From contig DJEH01000030.1 in assembly GCA_002431845.1 (NCBI GenBank), forward strand, positions 8,904 through 17,651: DNA of 8,748 nucleotides, in the 5' to 3' direction. Under the pieces are notes generated by a model, which ran no database searches, had not been told where the DNA came from, and saw only the letters and a list, made by a program, of their open reading frames with translations. The translations under genes were made by a program, and so were the position numbers. The stretch comes from Prevotellaceae bacterium UBA5903. GTDB taxonomy: Bacteria; Bacteroidota; Bacteroidia; Bacteroidales; Bacteroidaceae. Positions within the stretch are counted from its first letter, which is position 1. Every line of letters starts with the position of its first letter. Positions 1-7,025 of the stretch are shown here, one piece after another.

Positions 1-117
1 CGTAACTACATGTACTTCATGCCCCTGTTCTGCCCAATGAAAAGCTATGTCATTGCCACGAAATGTTTCGGGATAGAAGTACTGACATACGAAAAGGATT
101 TTCTTTTTCTTCGTCAT
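1..117 (-). CDS. Glycosyltransferase family 4, N-terminal fragment (cut by window edge)
   Basis: This is the first 39 codons of a gene that continues beyond position 1. The ATG is at 115-117. After a basic start (MTKKKK) comes a first beta strand ILFVCQYFYPE, then FRGNDIAFHWAEQGHEVHVVT. The pattern of a hydrophobic strand, a short loop containing YPE, and an alpha helix leading to GHEVHVVT is the usual opening of the acceptor domain in WbuB-like GT-B (GT4) glycosyltransferases. These transfer a sugar from a nucleotide donor to a lipid-linked glycan at the inner membrane face. The gene starts 21 bases after the stop codon of the 579-residue glycosyltransferase and is in the same direction, so it is a downstream member of the operon. 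The donor domain and catalytic residues lie outside the window, so the sugar cannot be inferred. No frameshift or stop is seen in the visible part. Confidence 0.82.
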   Translation of the reverse strand, partial: MTKKKKILFVCQYFYPETFRGNDIAFHWAEQGHEVHVVT

Positions 118-138
118 AATTTTATTAAGAAAAAAGGC

Positions 139-1878
139 TTACAGACGTGATTTATTGTTGCCGTCTATAAGTCTATTGTACAAACTTATGTATTTCTCAA
201 AACATTGTCCTTTATCAAAATTTTCTATTGCCCTCTTCCTACAATCTGCCGAAGATAAAGGATGCTTCTTTATATTGCGTACGGCCTCAGCAACCGCTTC
301 TACATCACCTTGATCTACCACGACACCAGTCCGTTCGTCCACCGCTTCGGGCGATCCGCCCGTTCTATAAGTAACAACAGGAGTGCCACAAGCAAGAGCC
401 TCAAGATTAACCGTTGGGAACATATCGGCGTATGTAAGATTTACAAAAACATCTGCCATAGAATATATCATAGCAAGTTCCTGCTGGTTTTGAGTGCGGC
501 ATATAGGAATAAGATTACACCCTCTATACTTTTCGCTATTCAATTGCTTAGCTTGTTCTGCACTCACTCCAACCAGCATTACGACAAAGTCATCATTCCT
601 ACTTAATGCAATAAAATCATCAAGCCCCTTATCATTATTCCAAATGCTTGAGATGCCAAGAATTAAGATTTTACCCCCCCCGATTAGCTTATTATAAAGC
701 GAAATATATGGATTAAAACATGTTTTGTTGTCAAACTCTCTCTGCGCCTTTGAGCGGCATTTCTCCAAATAATTACTAGAAGTTAGTTGATATACAGCTT
801 TTTCAAGATTGTCTGTATCACCTTGTTCCACGATAACACCTGTATTTTTATCAATAGCCTCAGGCGAACCTCCCGTGCGATATGTAGCAACAGGTGTTCC
901 ACAAGCAATTGCCTCAAGATTGGTTGTTGGATAATTATCTTGATACGTCGGATTTACAAACACCGATGCCGAAGAATACAATTGAGCCAATTCAAGTGCA
1001 TTCTGTGTTCTATCTATAAATATCATTTGGCATCCACTCTTTAAGTTCCGTGTATCTGTAGTCGTTTGTTGCCCTACAATAATTATAACAAACTCTTCTG
1101 CAGGAAGCCTTTGCGCTAAGTTATAAAAATCTGTCAGTCCCTTTCGCTTATCCCATACAGCCGCCACGCCAAGAACAATTTTTTTTGATTTATCAATGCC
1201 ATAACGTTCATAAACATTCGTTGGCTGTGGGCTAAACGTATGTATATCTATCCCATTATGTATCACCTCTATCGGGCGATTTTTTAGATGCGATTGTCGG
1301 ATATTATCACCAAGCCATTCAGATACGGCCACAATCGTTAGAGACGGAATTTCAGCCAATAGTTTTTTTTTCAACCGATGGTTTCGTCTTGAGCAATCTA
1401 ACGAATACCATTTTGATAAAGGACAATCATGGCATTCATCTTTCCAACGTTCGCACCCACAAACATTATACATGCAATGCCCTGTTGTGGCCCATTGGTC
1501 GTGCTGTGTCCATACTACGGGGATGTTTTTCTCTGCAAGATATTTAAACAGCAACCGATAATTCATATAGTGGTCGTGAATATTATGCAGATGCACCACA
1601 TCTGGCTTTATCTCGTCCACCTTTTTCAAAAACGCCTTAGTAGCCCCTCGCGATGCCAACCCTTCATTGTCCAGAAACAACCCCTCAGCATAATGTTCAT
1701 ACACATCAAAGTTGGTTCCTATTTTAATCAGTTTGCTCTTAGATGGGTTCATCATCCTACCATAGGCTATATACGACTCCCATCCATGTGCCATAGCACA
1801 CAAGCCTATCTGCTCTGCAATCTTGCCCGTACTACCCCAATTGGCAGTGACGTTGATTTGAAGAAGTGTTTTGCTCAT
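139..1878 (-). CDS. GT4 glycosyltransferase with duplicated donor domain (579 aa)
   Basis: This is a GT-B fold, family 4 glycosyltransferase, probably adding one sugar of the polysaccharide repeat in the cytoplasm. Residues 1-215 form the acceptor domain. They include the opening QINVTANWGSTGKIAEQIG, the strand DVVHLHNIHDHY (93-104), the segment WTQHDQWATTGHC (123-135), and a cysteine-rich stretch (135-162) typical of WcaC-like bacterial enzymes. Residues 233-399 form the first donor domain, with KGL at 246-248, D314-x7-E322 in place of the usual E-x7-E, and GTPVATYRTGGSPEA (327-341). Residues 403-573 form a second donor domain with KGL at 417-419, D485-x7-E493 and the same GTPV/TYRTGGSPEA block. 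Enzymes of this family are normally about 400 residues long, so the second domain is extra. By eye the two copies share roughly half their residues and are clearly diverged. A run of eight G codes for the junction. The gene lies 40 bases after the preceding glycosyltransferase. The start ATG has AAAGG about 13 bases upstream. Confidence 0.88.
   Translation of the reverse strand: MSKTLLQINVTANWGSTGKIAEQIGLCAMAHGWESYIAYGRMMNPSKSKLIKIGTNFDVYEHYAEGLFLDNEGLASRGATKAFLKKVDEIKPDVVHLHNIHDHYMNYRLLFKYLAEKNIPVVWTQHDQWATTGHCMYNVCGCERWKDECHDCPLSKWYSLDCSRRNHRLKKKLLAEIPSLTIVAVSEWLGDNIRQSHLKNRPIEVIHNGIDIHTFSPQPTNVYERYGIDKSKKIVLGVAAVWDKRKGLTDFYNLAQRLPAEEFVIIIVGQQTTTDTRNLKSGCQMIFIDRTQNALELAQLYSSASVFVNPTYQDNYPTTNLEAIACGTPVATYRTGGSPEAIDKNTGVIVEQGDTDNLEKAVYQLTSSNYLEKCRSKAQREFDNKTCFNPYISLYNKLIGGGKILILGISSIWNNDKGLDDFIALSRNDDFVVMLVGVSAEQAKQLNSEKYRGCNLIPICRTQNQQELAMIYSMADVFVNLTYADMFPTVNLEALACGTPVVTYRTGGSPEAVDERTGVVVDQGDVEAVAEAVRNIKKHPLSSADCRKRAIENFDKGQCFEKYISLYNRLIDGNNKSRL
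160..672 (-). repeat. Second copy of GT4 donor domain (tandem intragenic duplication)
   Basis: This stretch codes for residues 403-573, from KILILGISSIW to YISLYNRLIDG. It aligns end to end with the first copy and shares RTQN, ELA, the block VFVN-TY-D--PT-NLEA, ACGTPV and TYRTGGSPEA. DNA identity is patchy, for example in the stretches coding for ACGTPV and NLEA, so this is an old duplication or a piece of a paralogous gene rather than a recent copy. The acceptor domain expected in front of it is absent. Confidence 0.8.
674..681 (-). repeat. Run of eight G at the domain junction (possible slippage site)
   Basis: Eight consecutive C on the plus strand (G on the coding strand) make up codons 400, 401 and the first two bases of 402 (Gly-Gly-Gly). 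They lie exactly between the two donor domains. In the present frame the protein reads on into the second domain. With nine G the next codon is TAA and the protein ends at residue 402. With seven G the reading is Gly-Val-Lys-Ser-stop, ending at residue 404. It is the only G or C run of this length I see in the window. Whether it actually varies is not known. Confidence 0.7.
682..1182 (-). repeat. First copy of GT4 donor domain (tandem intragenic duplication)
   Basis: This stretch codes for residues 233-399, a complete GT-B donor-binding domain from the strand KIVLGVAAVW to the closing helix YISLYNKLI. It keeps KGL, RTQN, D-x7-E and TYRTGGSPEA. It is followed directly by the G run and the second copy. 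Confidence 0.8.
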
Positions 1879-1918
1879 GCAATCTTTTTACCTTTACCAT
1901 TTTTGTTATAGCCTAAGG

Positions 1919-3031
1919 TCATACCAATTTTAAATTCTGTTTTATGACATTCATTTGATAATAAGGATTCCAGTTTGAATCTATTTCATCAAAACAAGCC
2001 TGACGAACAATACAACGTTGCTTCTGTTTATTTGCAAACCAGCTACTTATAACAGATGCTAAACTATCAGTGTCATTTTGTTTAAAGAAATCGCCTGTAG
2101 TTCCAGCATGTATAGCTTCAAATTCTGGCATTTGCCATGCAAAATTGTCGTGAGTAACTACGGGGCATCCAAAAGAAAGAGCATGCATTGCTGTTAAGCC
2201 AACATTACCAGGAGATACACATAAATCGGCATTATACACCAGTTCGGCATTTTTCTTCTCGTCATAGCATGCGCCATAGAACCATACACTATTTTGCATA
2301 TTCAAGTCTGAAACTTTTCTTTCAAGATTATTCTTTTCCGATCCATCACCTACAAAAACGAGATTATAAAATTCTCCATGTTTCTGCAATCTGTCTATCG
2401 CATCTATTACCAAATCTAGCTTCTTGACTTTTGTCAAACGTCCGATAAAAATGATTGTAGGGTACTCATTATGAAAATGCTCTTTGTAAATATCAGATGG
2501 TGTAATAGCCTCTCGAAGAGCTTTCTGCTTGTCATAATCAAGAGAATTATGAATGGCAAAAAGTTTTTCTTTTGGTATTCCTTTCCCTTCAAGAAGTTTC
2601 TTAGCTCTATCGCCATAGACAAATGTTCCTGAAACATGGCGGAATAGCCATAATTTCATTTTTGCATCAAATCCACTTTCTTTACCATACCAACCATGCG
2701 TCCATATATAAACTCTCTTTTTTTTAAAGAAATTTGATGCTAACAAAAAAAATATCCAATCTGTTATAGATCGAACTTCTGCTAACATAAAGAAATTCTG
2801 ATATTTTTTTTTGAATAGCAACTTCAAAATACCTCGCTTCCAATATAGCTTTGTTGGATTACCATTTGTTTTATAATAAGACACATTTTTCAATAAAGAT
2901 GTGTCCATTTCCTTTATATCAGACTTCAGCTCACCAAAATACCAATCGCAATCGTATTCTGAATCAATAGCACGAAAAACAGCCTCACGATAACGAGGGG
3001 CTGTATTGTATATTAGACAGAGTTTACTCAT
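1919..3031 (-). CDS. Glycosyltransferase family 4 (370 aa)
   Basis: This is a GT-B glycosyltransferase of normal family length, likely adding one sugar to the lipid-linked repeat unit. The acceptor domain (about 1-185) opens with LCLIYNTAPRYREAVFRAI and contains VYIWTHGWYGKE (107-118) and the linker FAIHNSLDYDKQ (158-169). The donor domain begins at PTIIFIGRLTKVKKLDLVIDAI (191-212), where GRL-x4-K is the nucleotide-diphosphate binding pattern, and continues with LVFVGDGSE (224-232). The E-x7-E region reads SPGNVGLTAMHALSFGCPVV (273-292), so Gly275 and His283 stand where glutamates usually occur. I recall this SPG-VGLTAMH version as a recognisable GT4 subset rather than a sign of decay. PEFEAI follows at 302-307. 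The gene starts 31 bases after the preceding family 2 enzyme. The sequence is very AT-rich, with Lys codon runs forming A8 and A9 tracts. The donor sugar is unknown. Confidence 0.87.
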   Translation of the reverse strand: MSKLCLIYNTAPRYREAVFRAIDSEYDCDWYFGELKSDIKEMDTSLLKNVSYYKTNGNPTKLYWKRGILKLLFKKKYQNFFMLAEVRSITDWIFFLLASNFFKKKRVYIWTHGWYGKESGFDAKMKLWLFRHVSGTFVYGDRAKKLLEGKGIPKEKLFAIHNSLDYDKQKALREAITPSDIYKEHFHNEYPTIIFIGRLTKVKKLDLVIDAIDRLQKHGEFYNLVFVGDGSEKNNLERKVSDLNMQNSVWFYGACYDEKKNAELVYNADLCVSPGNVGLTAMHALSFGCPVVTHDNFAWQMPEFEAIHAGTTGDFFKQNDTDSLASVISSWFANKQKQRCIVRQACFDEIDSNWNPYYQMNVIKQNLKLV

Positions 3032-3062
3032 ATTTTTTAGATTTGAAATAAGTAATATATGC

Positions 3063-4016
3063 TTATAACTTTAGTTTCAGCAATTTATAAATTCCAACAT
3101 AATGTTTTGGAAAAAGGCAAAACAGAAAAGCCTCAATACGATATTTTAGACTCTTTGATTGCTTTACATCATTTATAATAGTCCGATTATCATATATCAT
3201 ATCGTTCAATTGCCTCTGTGATTTATTATTTGAATTAACAATATAACACAAAGCATTATTCAAATACATTGCAACTTGATCATAGAATATCTGCTTATAA
3301 TCTTCTTGTACATATTTGCAGAACACTGAAAGATGTACACACACCACATTTACAAGATCAAATGCCCTTTTAGGATTAGGAGTACGAGTAATCGAATGGG
3401 GATTCTGATATACATAATATATTATATCATTTATAAATGATACTTTATCAGCCAAATAATAAGCCCGTGGAGTAAACTCTGAATCCTCATGGAAAATTCC
3501 TTCATAAAAAGTCAATTCATACTTTTTGAAGAATGATGAAGACCAGATTGAAAAAGGAGCACATGGCGAAAAATTCTTTCTAAGAAAGTCCCTTCCCCTT
3601 ATCGGAGTTTCATCTATATAACTTTGACGCCTATCAATGTTACCATCAATTACATTAGCAGCACATATTGCAAGAGCATCGGGACATTCAGTCCTCAACT
3701 TCATACATATCTTTCCCAAACAATTTTCTGCAATCCAATCGTCCGAATCCACAAACATATAATAATCACCACTTGCTATGTACATACCTGTATTGCGAGC
3801 AGCAGACAACCCCGCATTTTTTTGAGACTTTATTTTAATGTTTGAAAACTCTTTTGACAAACATTCTACTATTTTTAAGCTATTGTCTGGCGAGCCATCA
3901 TTTACAACAATGATCTCATAATCATTCTTTGGAATGTCTTGCGTCTCGCAACTACGAATACACTTCTCGACATATTTCTCAACGTTATAAATAGGAATAA
4001 TAATTGAAAGCAACAT
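3063..4016 (-). CDS. Glycosyltransferase family 2 (GT-A fold, 317 aa)
   Basis: This is an inverting GT-A glycosyltransferase that would transfer a sugar from a nucleotide donor during repeat-unit assembly. The N-terminal catalytic domain shows the standard order: LLSIIIPIYNVEKYVEKCI (2-20), EIIVVNDGSPDNS (34-46) with the nucleotide-binding Asp, NAGLSAARNTGMYIASGDY (67-85), and the metal-binding FVDSDDW (88-94). HEDSEF (176-181) supplies the acidic ED residues of the expected catalytic base region. The C-terminal part (about 200-317) is AT-rich, basic at the end, and ends in a short hydrophobic segment (FLFCLFP) that may associate with the membrane. Length and motifs are normal for the family. 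The start codon lies two bases past the stop of the GT32 gene, so the two are probably translationally coupled. Acceptor and donor are not deducible. Confidence 0.9.
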   Translation of the reverse strand: MLLSIIIPIYNVEKYVEKCIRSCETQDIPKNDYEIIVVNDGSPDNSLKIVECLSKEFSNIKIKSQKNAGLSAARNTGMYIASGDYYMFVDSDDWIAENCLGKICMKLRTECPDALAICAANVIDGNIDRRQSYIDETPIRGRDFLRKNFSPCAPFSIWSSSFFKKYELTFYEGIFHEDSEFTPRAYYLADKVSFINDIIYYVYQNPHSITRTPNPKRAFDLVNVVCVHLSVFCKYVQEDYKQIFYDQVAMYLNNALCYIVNSNNKSQRQLNDMIYDNRTIINDVKQSKSLKYRIEAFLFCLFPKHYVGIYKLLKLKL

Positions 4017-4018
4017 GG

Positions 4019-4768
4019 TTAGTGTATCTTATTTTTTAACTTAACTATATACTCTGTTAATGCAGTGCCAATATGCCGAATGATAAAACTCTTGAATTTC
4101 TTATATGGTGTATTCCAACTATCACTATACAAATGTATTGAAACGGTATTGTTAGTTATATGCATTTTCTTTGTATAAAAACTTTGTGGACAAAATACAT
4201 CCCATGGATAAATCCAAACACCTTCTACCTGTTGAATTTTATTGTTTGCTATTAGTCCTTTTGATTTAAGAATATCTGTTGTATGCTTTACTATAGTAAC
4301 AGGATTTGGGTTACCATCTTCATCTAAGAAATGAAGAGTGCTATAATAATCTAGTATTTCTTTATATAGACCAAGACCAGGGTTTACACCTAGACCAAGA
4401 CCAGGGGCAACACCATATTCTTGTTTATTTCTTTTCTTTATTTCCTCATTAGGTTGTTCAAATCCCATAAAAGGTCCTTTTTGAATGATATGGTTCATAT
4501 TATGAATTACCTCTACATCGGTATCAAAATACAAGCCGCCATAATTATAAAGGATCCAAAAACGAGCATAGTCACTTACAAATGCATATTTCTTCGCTGC
4601 ATAGGCTTCTTTTGTATATGGAATGATATTAACATCAAAATTATCTTCATTCCATTCTTTTATCTCATAATCAGGAAGAAACTTTTTCCACGATTCAATA
4701 CAATGTCTTGCCATAGAAGGTAAGGGCTTATGCCCAAACCAACAATAATGTATAATTTTAGGTATCAT
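4019..4768 (-). CDS. Glycosyltransferase, GT32 / DXD sugar-binding family (249 aa)
   Basis: This is a small GT-A type, retaining glycosyltransferase of the GT32 (Gly_transf_sug, capsular polysaccharide synthesis) group. The family signature is complete. It comprises the opening IPKIIHYCWFGHKPLP (2-17), ESWKKFLPDYEIKEWNEDN (25-43), AFVSDYARF (62-70), and YNYGGLYFDTDVEV (75-88) with the DTD metal-binding motif at 82-84. GVWIYPWDVFCP follows further on. Near residues 122-134 the sequence PGLGL occurs twice eight residues apart, coded by a short direct repeat in the DNA. The ATG overlaps the TGA of the upstream Wzy-like gene in the four bases 4765-4768, and the next gene follows after two bases, so expression is coupled on both sides. 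The length is normal for the family. Such enzymes often add galactose, mannose or similar side sugars, but the sugar here is unknown. Confidence 0.9.
   Translation of the reverse strand: MIPKIIHYCWFGHKPLPSMARHCIESWKKFLPDYEIKEWNEDNFDVNIIPYTKEAYAAKKYAFVSDYARFWILYNYGGLYFDTDVEVIHNMNHIIQKGPFMGFEQPNEEIKKRNKQEYGVAPGLGLGVNPGLGLYKEILDYYSTLHFLDEDGNPNPVTIVKHTTDILKSKGLIANNKIQQVEGVWIYPWDVFCPQSFYTKKMHITNNTVSIHLYSDSWNTPYKKFKSFIIRHIGTALTEYIVKLKNKIH
4367..4406. repeat. 16-bp direct repeat with 24-bp period inside the GT32 gene
   Basis: The 16 bases tagaccaagaccaggg occur at 4367-4382 and again at 4391-4406, with an 8-base spacer. The 24-base period keeps the frame and gives two PGLGL segments in the protein, followed by Gly in the first and Tyr in the second. 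It may be a small in-frame duplication, or constraint from a glycine-rich loop. Confidence 0.7.
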
Positions 4769-6141
4769 ATTGTTTTTTTGAAGTTTATTGATTTATTTGC
4801 ATTATCATATTTACTGTTATCTGTGCAATGAATTATATTCAGGACTAAGAACAAAAGAAAAGGATACGTCTTATCTTGCAAGAAAGGAGATCCCGTCTGA
4901 TACATTACAAAGACACAAGTTAAAGGAATTATTCTAAAGAAAGACCATCTTATCCCTATTCTCCTATGTTCTTTATTATATACACTTTTATATATAACAA
5001 TCAAAAATATTGTTCCTATCACCCCAAATGACATTAGAGCATCTATAATTATATTATGAGCAGACATAGACATAGGTCTGTTTAGCATTGCACCGATTAA
5101 TGGATATGCCCTATTTCCCTTCCCTATTAGCAAACATTCGATGTTATTTGATAGGTAATCAATACAATCTGCATAAATAGTTCCACGAATACCTGTTCCT
5201 GAATTATCTCCATCATAATCCATTCTTCCCATATATTGATTTAAGATTTGATCAATATAATCAGATAAATAATTTGCAGATATCATTAGTATAATGAACA
5301 ATGCTACCGCTAAAAAGATCATAGACTTAACAGATCTTCCATGCAATATATGTAATACAAGCAATAAAAGCAATGTTGTAAGTCCTAAAATGTAAACACG
5401 ACTTACTGTTAAAAAAGTTATAAAGAACAAAGAAAATCCTACTATTATTATTGCGCCTTTTTTTATTGCATTATAATGGCGCGTCATCAGCAATTGGATG
5501 AACAAGGTTATTATTGTTATGGTGTAAATAGGGAATCCCATAGCACCGCCTAATTGATTTTTTTGTCCATCAGCAGTATCAGCTTCTCCTAAACGCATTT
5601 CACCTGCATGACTTGCGTAAATAAAAGAGTCTAAATCAGCGCCTTGCACAATAAAGATACAAGACATAGCAATCAATGAAGAACATATTACGAGCCACAT
5701 TGCATAATATCCGTCATATCCACTAAATTTATTACGCATTATGTAAATGAACACATACAATGGAACTAAAAGAGCGAATACCGTTTTTGCAAAAGTCTGA
5801 TATTGTATATCATGTAAGAACCAAATAAGAAAGAATAAAAATATACTTACTCCCCAAAAATTTTGTACTCTATTTGATTTGGGAATTTTCATCAACGCAA
5901 ATATAGGGATAACAAAACCTGCTGCAAGTCCACTAAAATTCAAGGAATTATAAAAAGGACACAAAGCTATCATAAGATACAATGTAGCCATTTCACTCCC
6001 TAAAAGAATTACCATTAATGAAAGAACAATGCTAACAGCAACAAATACATTAGCAGGTTCCATAAAATTAGAAATGCCTGCTAGAGTATCAATTATCATT
6101 AATATGATAAAAAGCCACTTTTTATCTTTGAAAACTTTCAT
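4765..6141 (-). CDS. Wzy-like polysaccharide polymerase / O-antigen ligase-type membrane protein (458 aa)
   Basis: This is a multi-pass inner-membrane protein of the O-antigen polymerase/ligase type. Its expected job is joining exported repeat units (Wzy) in the periplasm. I count about 12 to 14 hydrophobic segments, including roughly 9-26, 29-48, 68-86, 95-111, 118-135, 145-165, 202-220, 227-246, 249-267, 271-290, 363-384 and 426-439. Two soluble loops stand out. One is at 166-200, containing GEMRLGEADTADGQKNQLGG. The other is a long one at about 291-362, with GIRGTIYADCIDYL (317-330) and ending in SMSAHNIIIDAL (358-369). The His-Asn pair before a transmembrane helix is typical of the Wzy_C/WaaL group. 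Being the only polytopic protein in the cluster, and lying among glycosyltransferases, favours polymerase over ligase. Both ends are coupled by ATGA overlaps (6138-6141 and 4765-4768). Substrate and linkage cannot be read from the sequence. Confidence 0.82.
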   Translation of the reverse strand: MKVFKDKKWLFIILMIIDTLAGISNFMEPANVFVAVSIVLSLMVILLGSEMATLYLMIALCPFYNSLNFSGLAAGFVIPIFALMKIPKSNRVQNFWGVSIFLFFLIWFLHDIQYQTFAKTVFALLVPLYVFIYIMRNKFSGYDGYYAMWLVICSSLIAMSCIFIVQGADLDSFIYASHAGEMRLGEADTADGQKNQLGGAMGFPIYTITIITLFIQLLMTRHYNAIKKGAIIIVGFSLFFITFLTVSRVYILGLTTLLLLLVLHILHGRSVKSMIFLAVALFIILMISANYLSDYIDQILNQYMGRMDYDGDNSGTGIRGTIYADCIDYLSNNIECLLIGKGNRAYPLIGAMLNRPMSMSAHNIIIDALMSFGVIGTIFLIVIYKSVYNKEHRRIGIRWSFFRIIPLTCVFVMYQTGSPFLQDKTYPFLLFLVLNIIHCTDNSKYDNANKSINFKKTI

Positions 6142-7025
6142 TCCTGCGATCTATTTGATGTAAATCTTTTATAAAATTTCACTCCAACAGGTATACTCAA
6201 CAAGCACATCAATGCCGATGGCGCTTCTTTCACTATTTTCCATAAGGGTACTTTTGCAATCATGCACATACTCATATAATATCCCATATACTTAACCTTG
6301 TCTCGCAATGCCTTAGCATAAAAATCATAGTATTGAGAATAATACAATGCCCATCCCTTAGGATATTTCAAATAAAGGCTGTTTGCATTCACAGTATAAC
6401 CATCTTCTCGGTATTCACAACGCATAAGAAACTCATTCAATATCAATAGTTCATACTTTTGGTCTATTTGGTCATACACATATCCCTCTGTGACAAATTT
6501 CTCACCTTCTATTTCTGGAAAAGGAAATTCTCTTAAAACGGAAGTTTTGAAAACCAATGACGTGTCCCCCTTAAAACCAGTCTTATATATGCCATGAAGT
6601 GTACTTCTGGTTATGTTTGGAAGATTTGGTGAGGATAACCTGTTGATGATGAGTTTCTTAGCGGCAATGCCGCTAAGAAACTCATCATCGATAAGGATTT
6701 GATAAGTCTCTAAAATTTTTGATATCGCACCTGACGCTATTTGATCGTCGCTGTCTATGCAGAAAAACAATTGTGTAGTACAAAGTTGAACTCCCTTATT
6801 ATGGGCACGCATCTTTCCGCCATTTGACTGTTTGTGATATATTATCTCCAACTTGCTTTCACGTTGCCATCTTTCCACAAATTCTTGCGTATTGTCAGTA
6901 CTTCCGTCATCAACAATTAGCCATATAAATGCATCTGTAGGCTCTTTGCACAGACTTTCGTACAAATTTGGCAATATGTATGCCCGATTATATGTAGGAG
7001 TGAATATGGTTAAAACTTTTTTCAT
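6138..7025 (-). CDS. Glycosyltransferase family 2 (GT-A fold, 295 aa)
   Basis: This is a GT-A family 2 glycosyltransferase acting in repeat-unit assembly. The motifs appear in order: VLTIFTPTYNRAYILPNLY (4-22), WLIVDDGSTDNTQEFV (35-50), the family-typical GGKMRAHNKGV (69-79), and FFCIDSDDQI (87-96) with the DXD-like metal site. Later come GIAAKKL (119-125), FKGDTSLVFKTSVLREFPFPE, EKFVTEGYVYDQI, and the conserved EYREDGYT. The C-terminal 50 residues contain a hydrophobic stretch that may dock on the membrane. Length is normal. The start overlaps the stop of the pyruvyl transferase gene by four bases (7022-7025), and the stop overlaps the polymerase start in the same way. Codons 113-127 form a near-perfect 45-base palindrome, although the protein there still reads as ordinary family sequence. 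The donor sugar is unknown. Confidence 0.9.
   Translation of the reverse strand: MKKVLTIFTPTYNRAYILPNLYESLCKEPTDAFIWLIVDDGSTDNTQEFVERWQRESKLEIIYHKQSNGGKMRAHNKGVQLCTTQLFFCIDSDDQIASGAISKILETYQILIDDEFLSGIAAKKLIINRLSSPNLPNITRSTLHGIYKTGFKGDTSLVFKTSVLREFPFPEIEGEKFVTEGYVYDQIDQKYELLILNEFLMRCEYREDGYTVNANSLYLKYPKGWALYYSQYYDFYAKALRDKVKYMGYYMSMCMIAKVPLWKIVKEAPSALMCLLSIPVGVKFYKRFTSNRSQE
6645..6689. repeat. Near-perfect 45-bp palindrome (22-bp arms, 1-base centre) within the GT2 gene
   Basis: The left arm at 6645-6666 starts gatgatgagtttctta and ends gcggca. The single centre base is 6667. The right arm at 6668-6689 is the exact reverse complement of the left. The element covers exactly codons 113-127 of the gene, coding for DDEFLSGIAAKKLII. 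The arms do not extend past these limits, since the next outer pair is mismatched. No T run follows on either strand, so it does not look like a normal intrinsic terminator. In mRNA it would fold into a stem of about 21 base pairs. Confidence 0.9.

Noticed and set aside
1363..1371. A9 run (coding strand) in the 579-residue glycosyltransferase, and similar A8 and A9 runs at 2718-2725 and 2804-2812
   Set aside because: These are consecutive lysine codons in AT-rich genes, and there are several of them. Unlike the G8 tract they do not sit at a domain seam, and a shift there would simply disrupt the protein.
262..1911. Several plus-strand open frames of 67 to 160 codons inside the 579-residue glycosyltransferase gene
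   Set aside because: They lie antisense to a gene with clear domain motifs and show no recognisable protein features.
6645..6689. Palindrome as an intrinsic terminator
   Set aside because: No T run follows the stem on either strand, and the element sits in mid-gene within a coupled operon.
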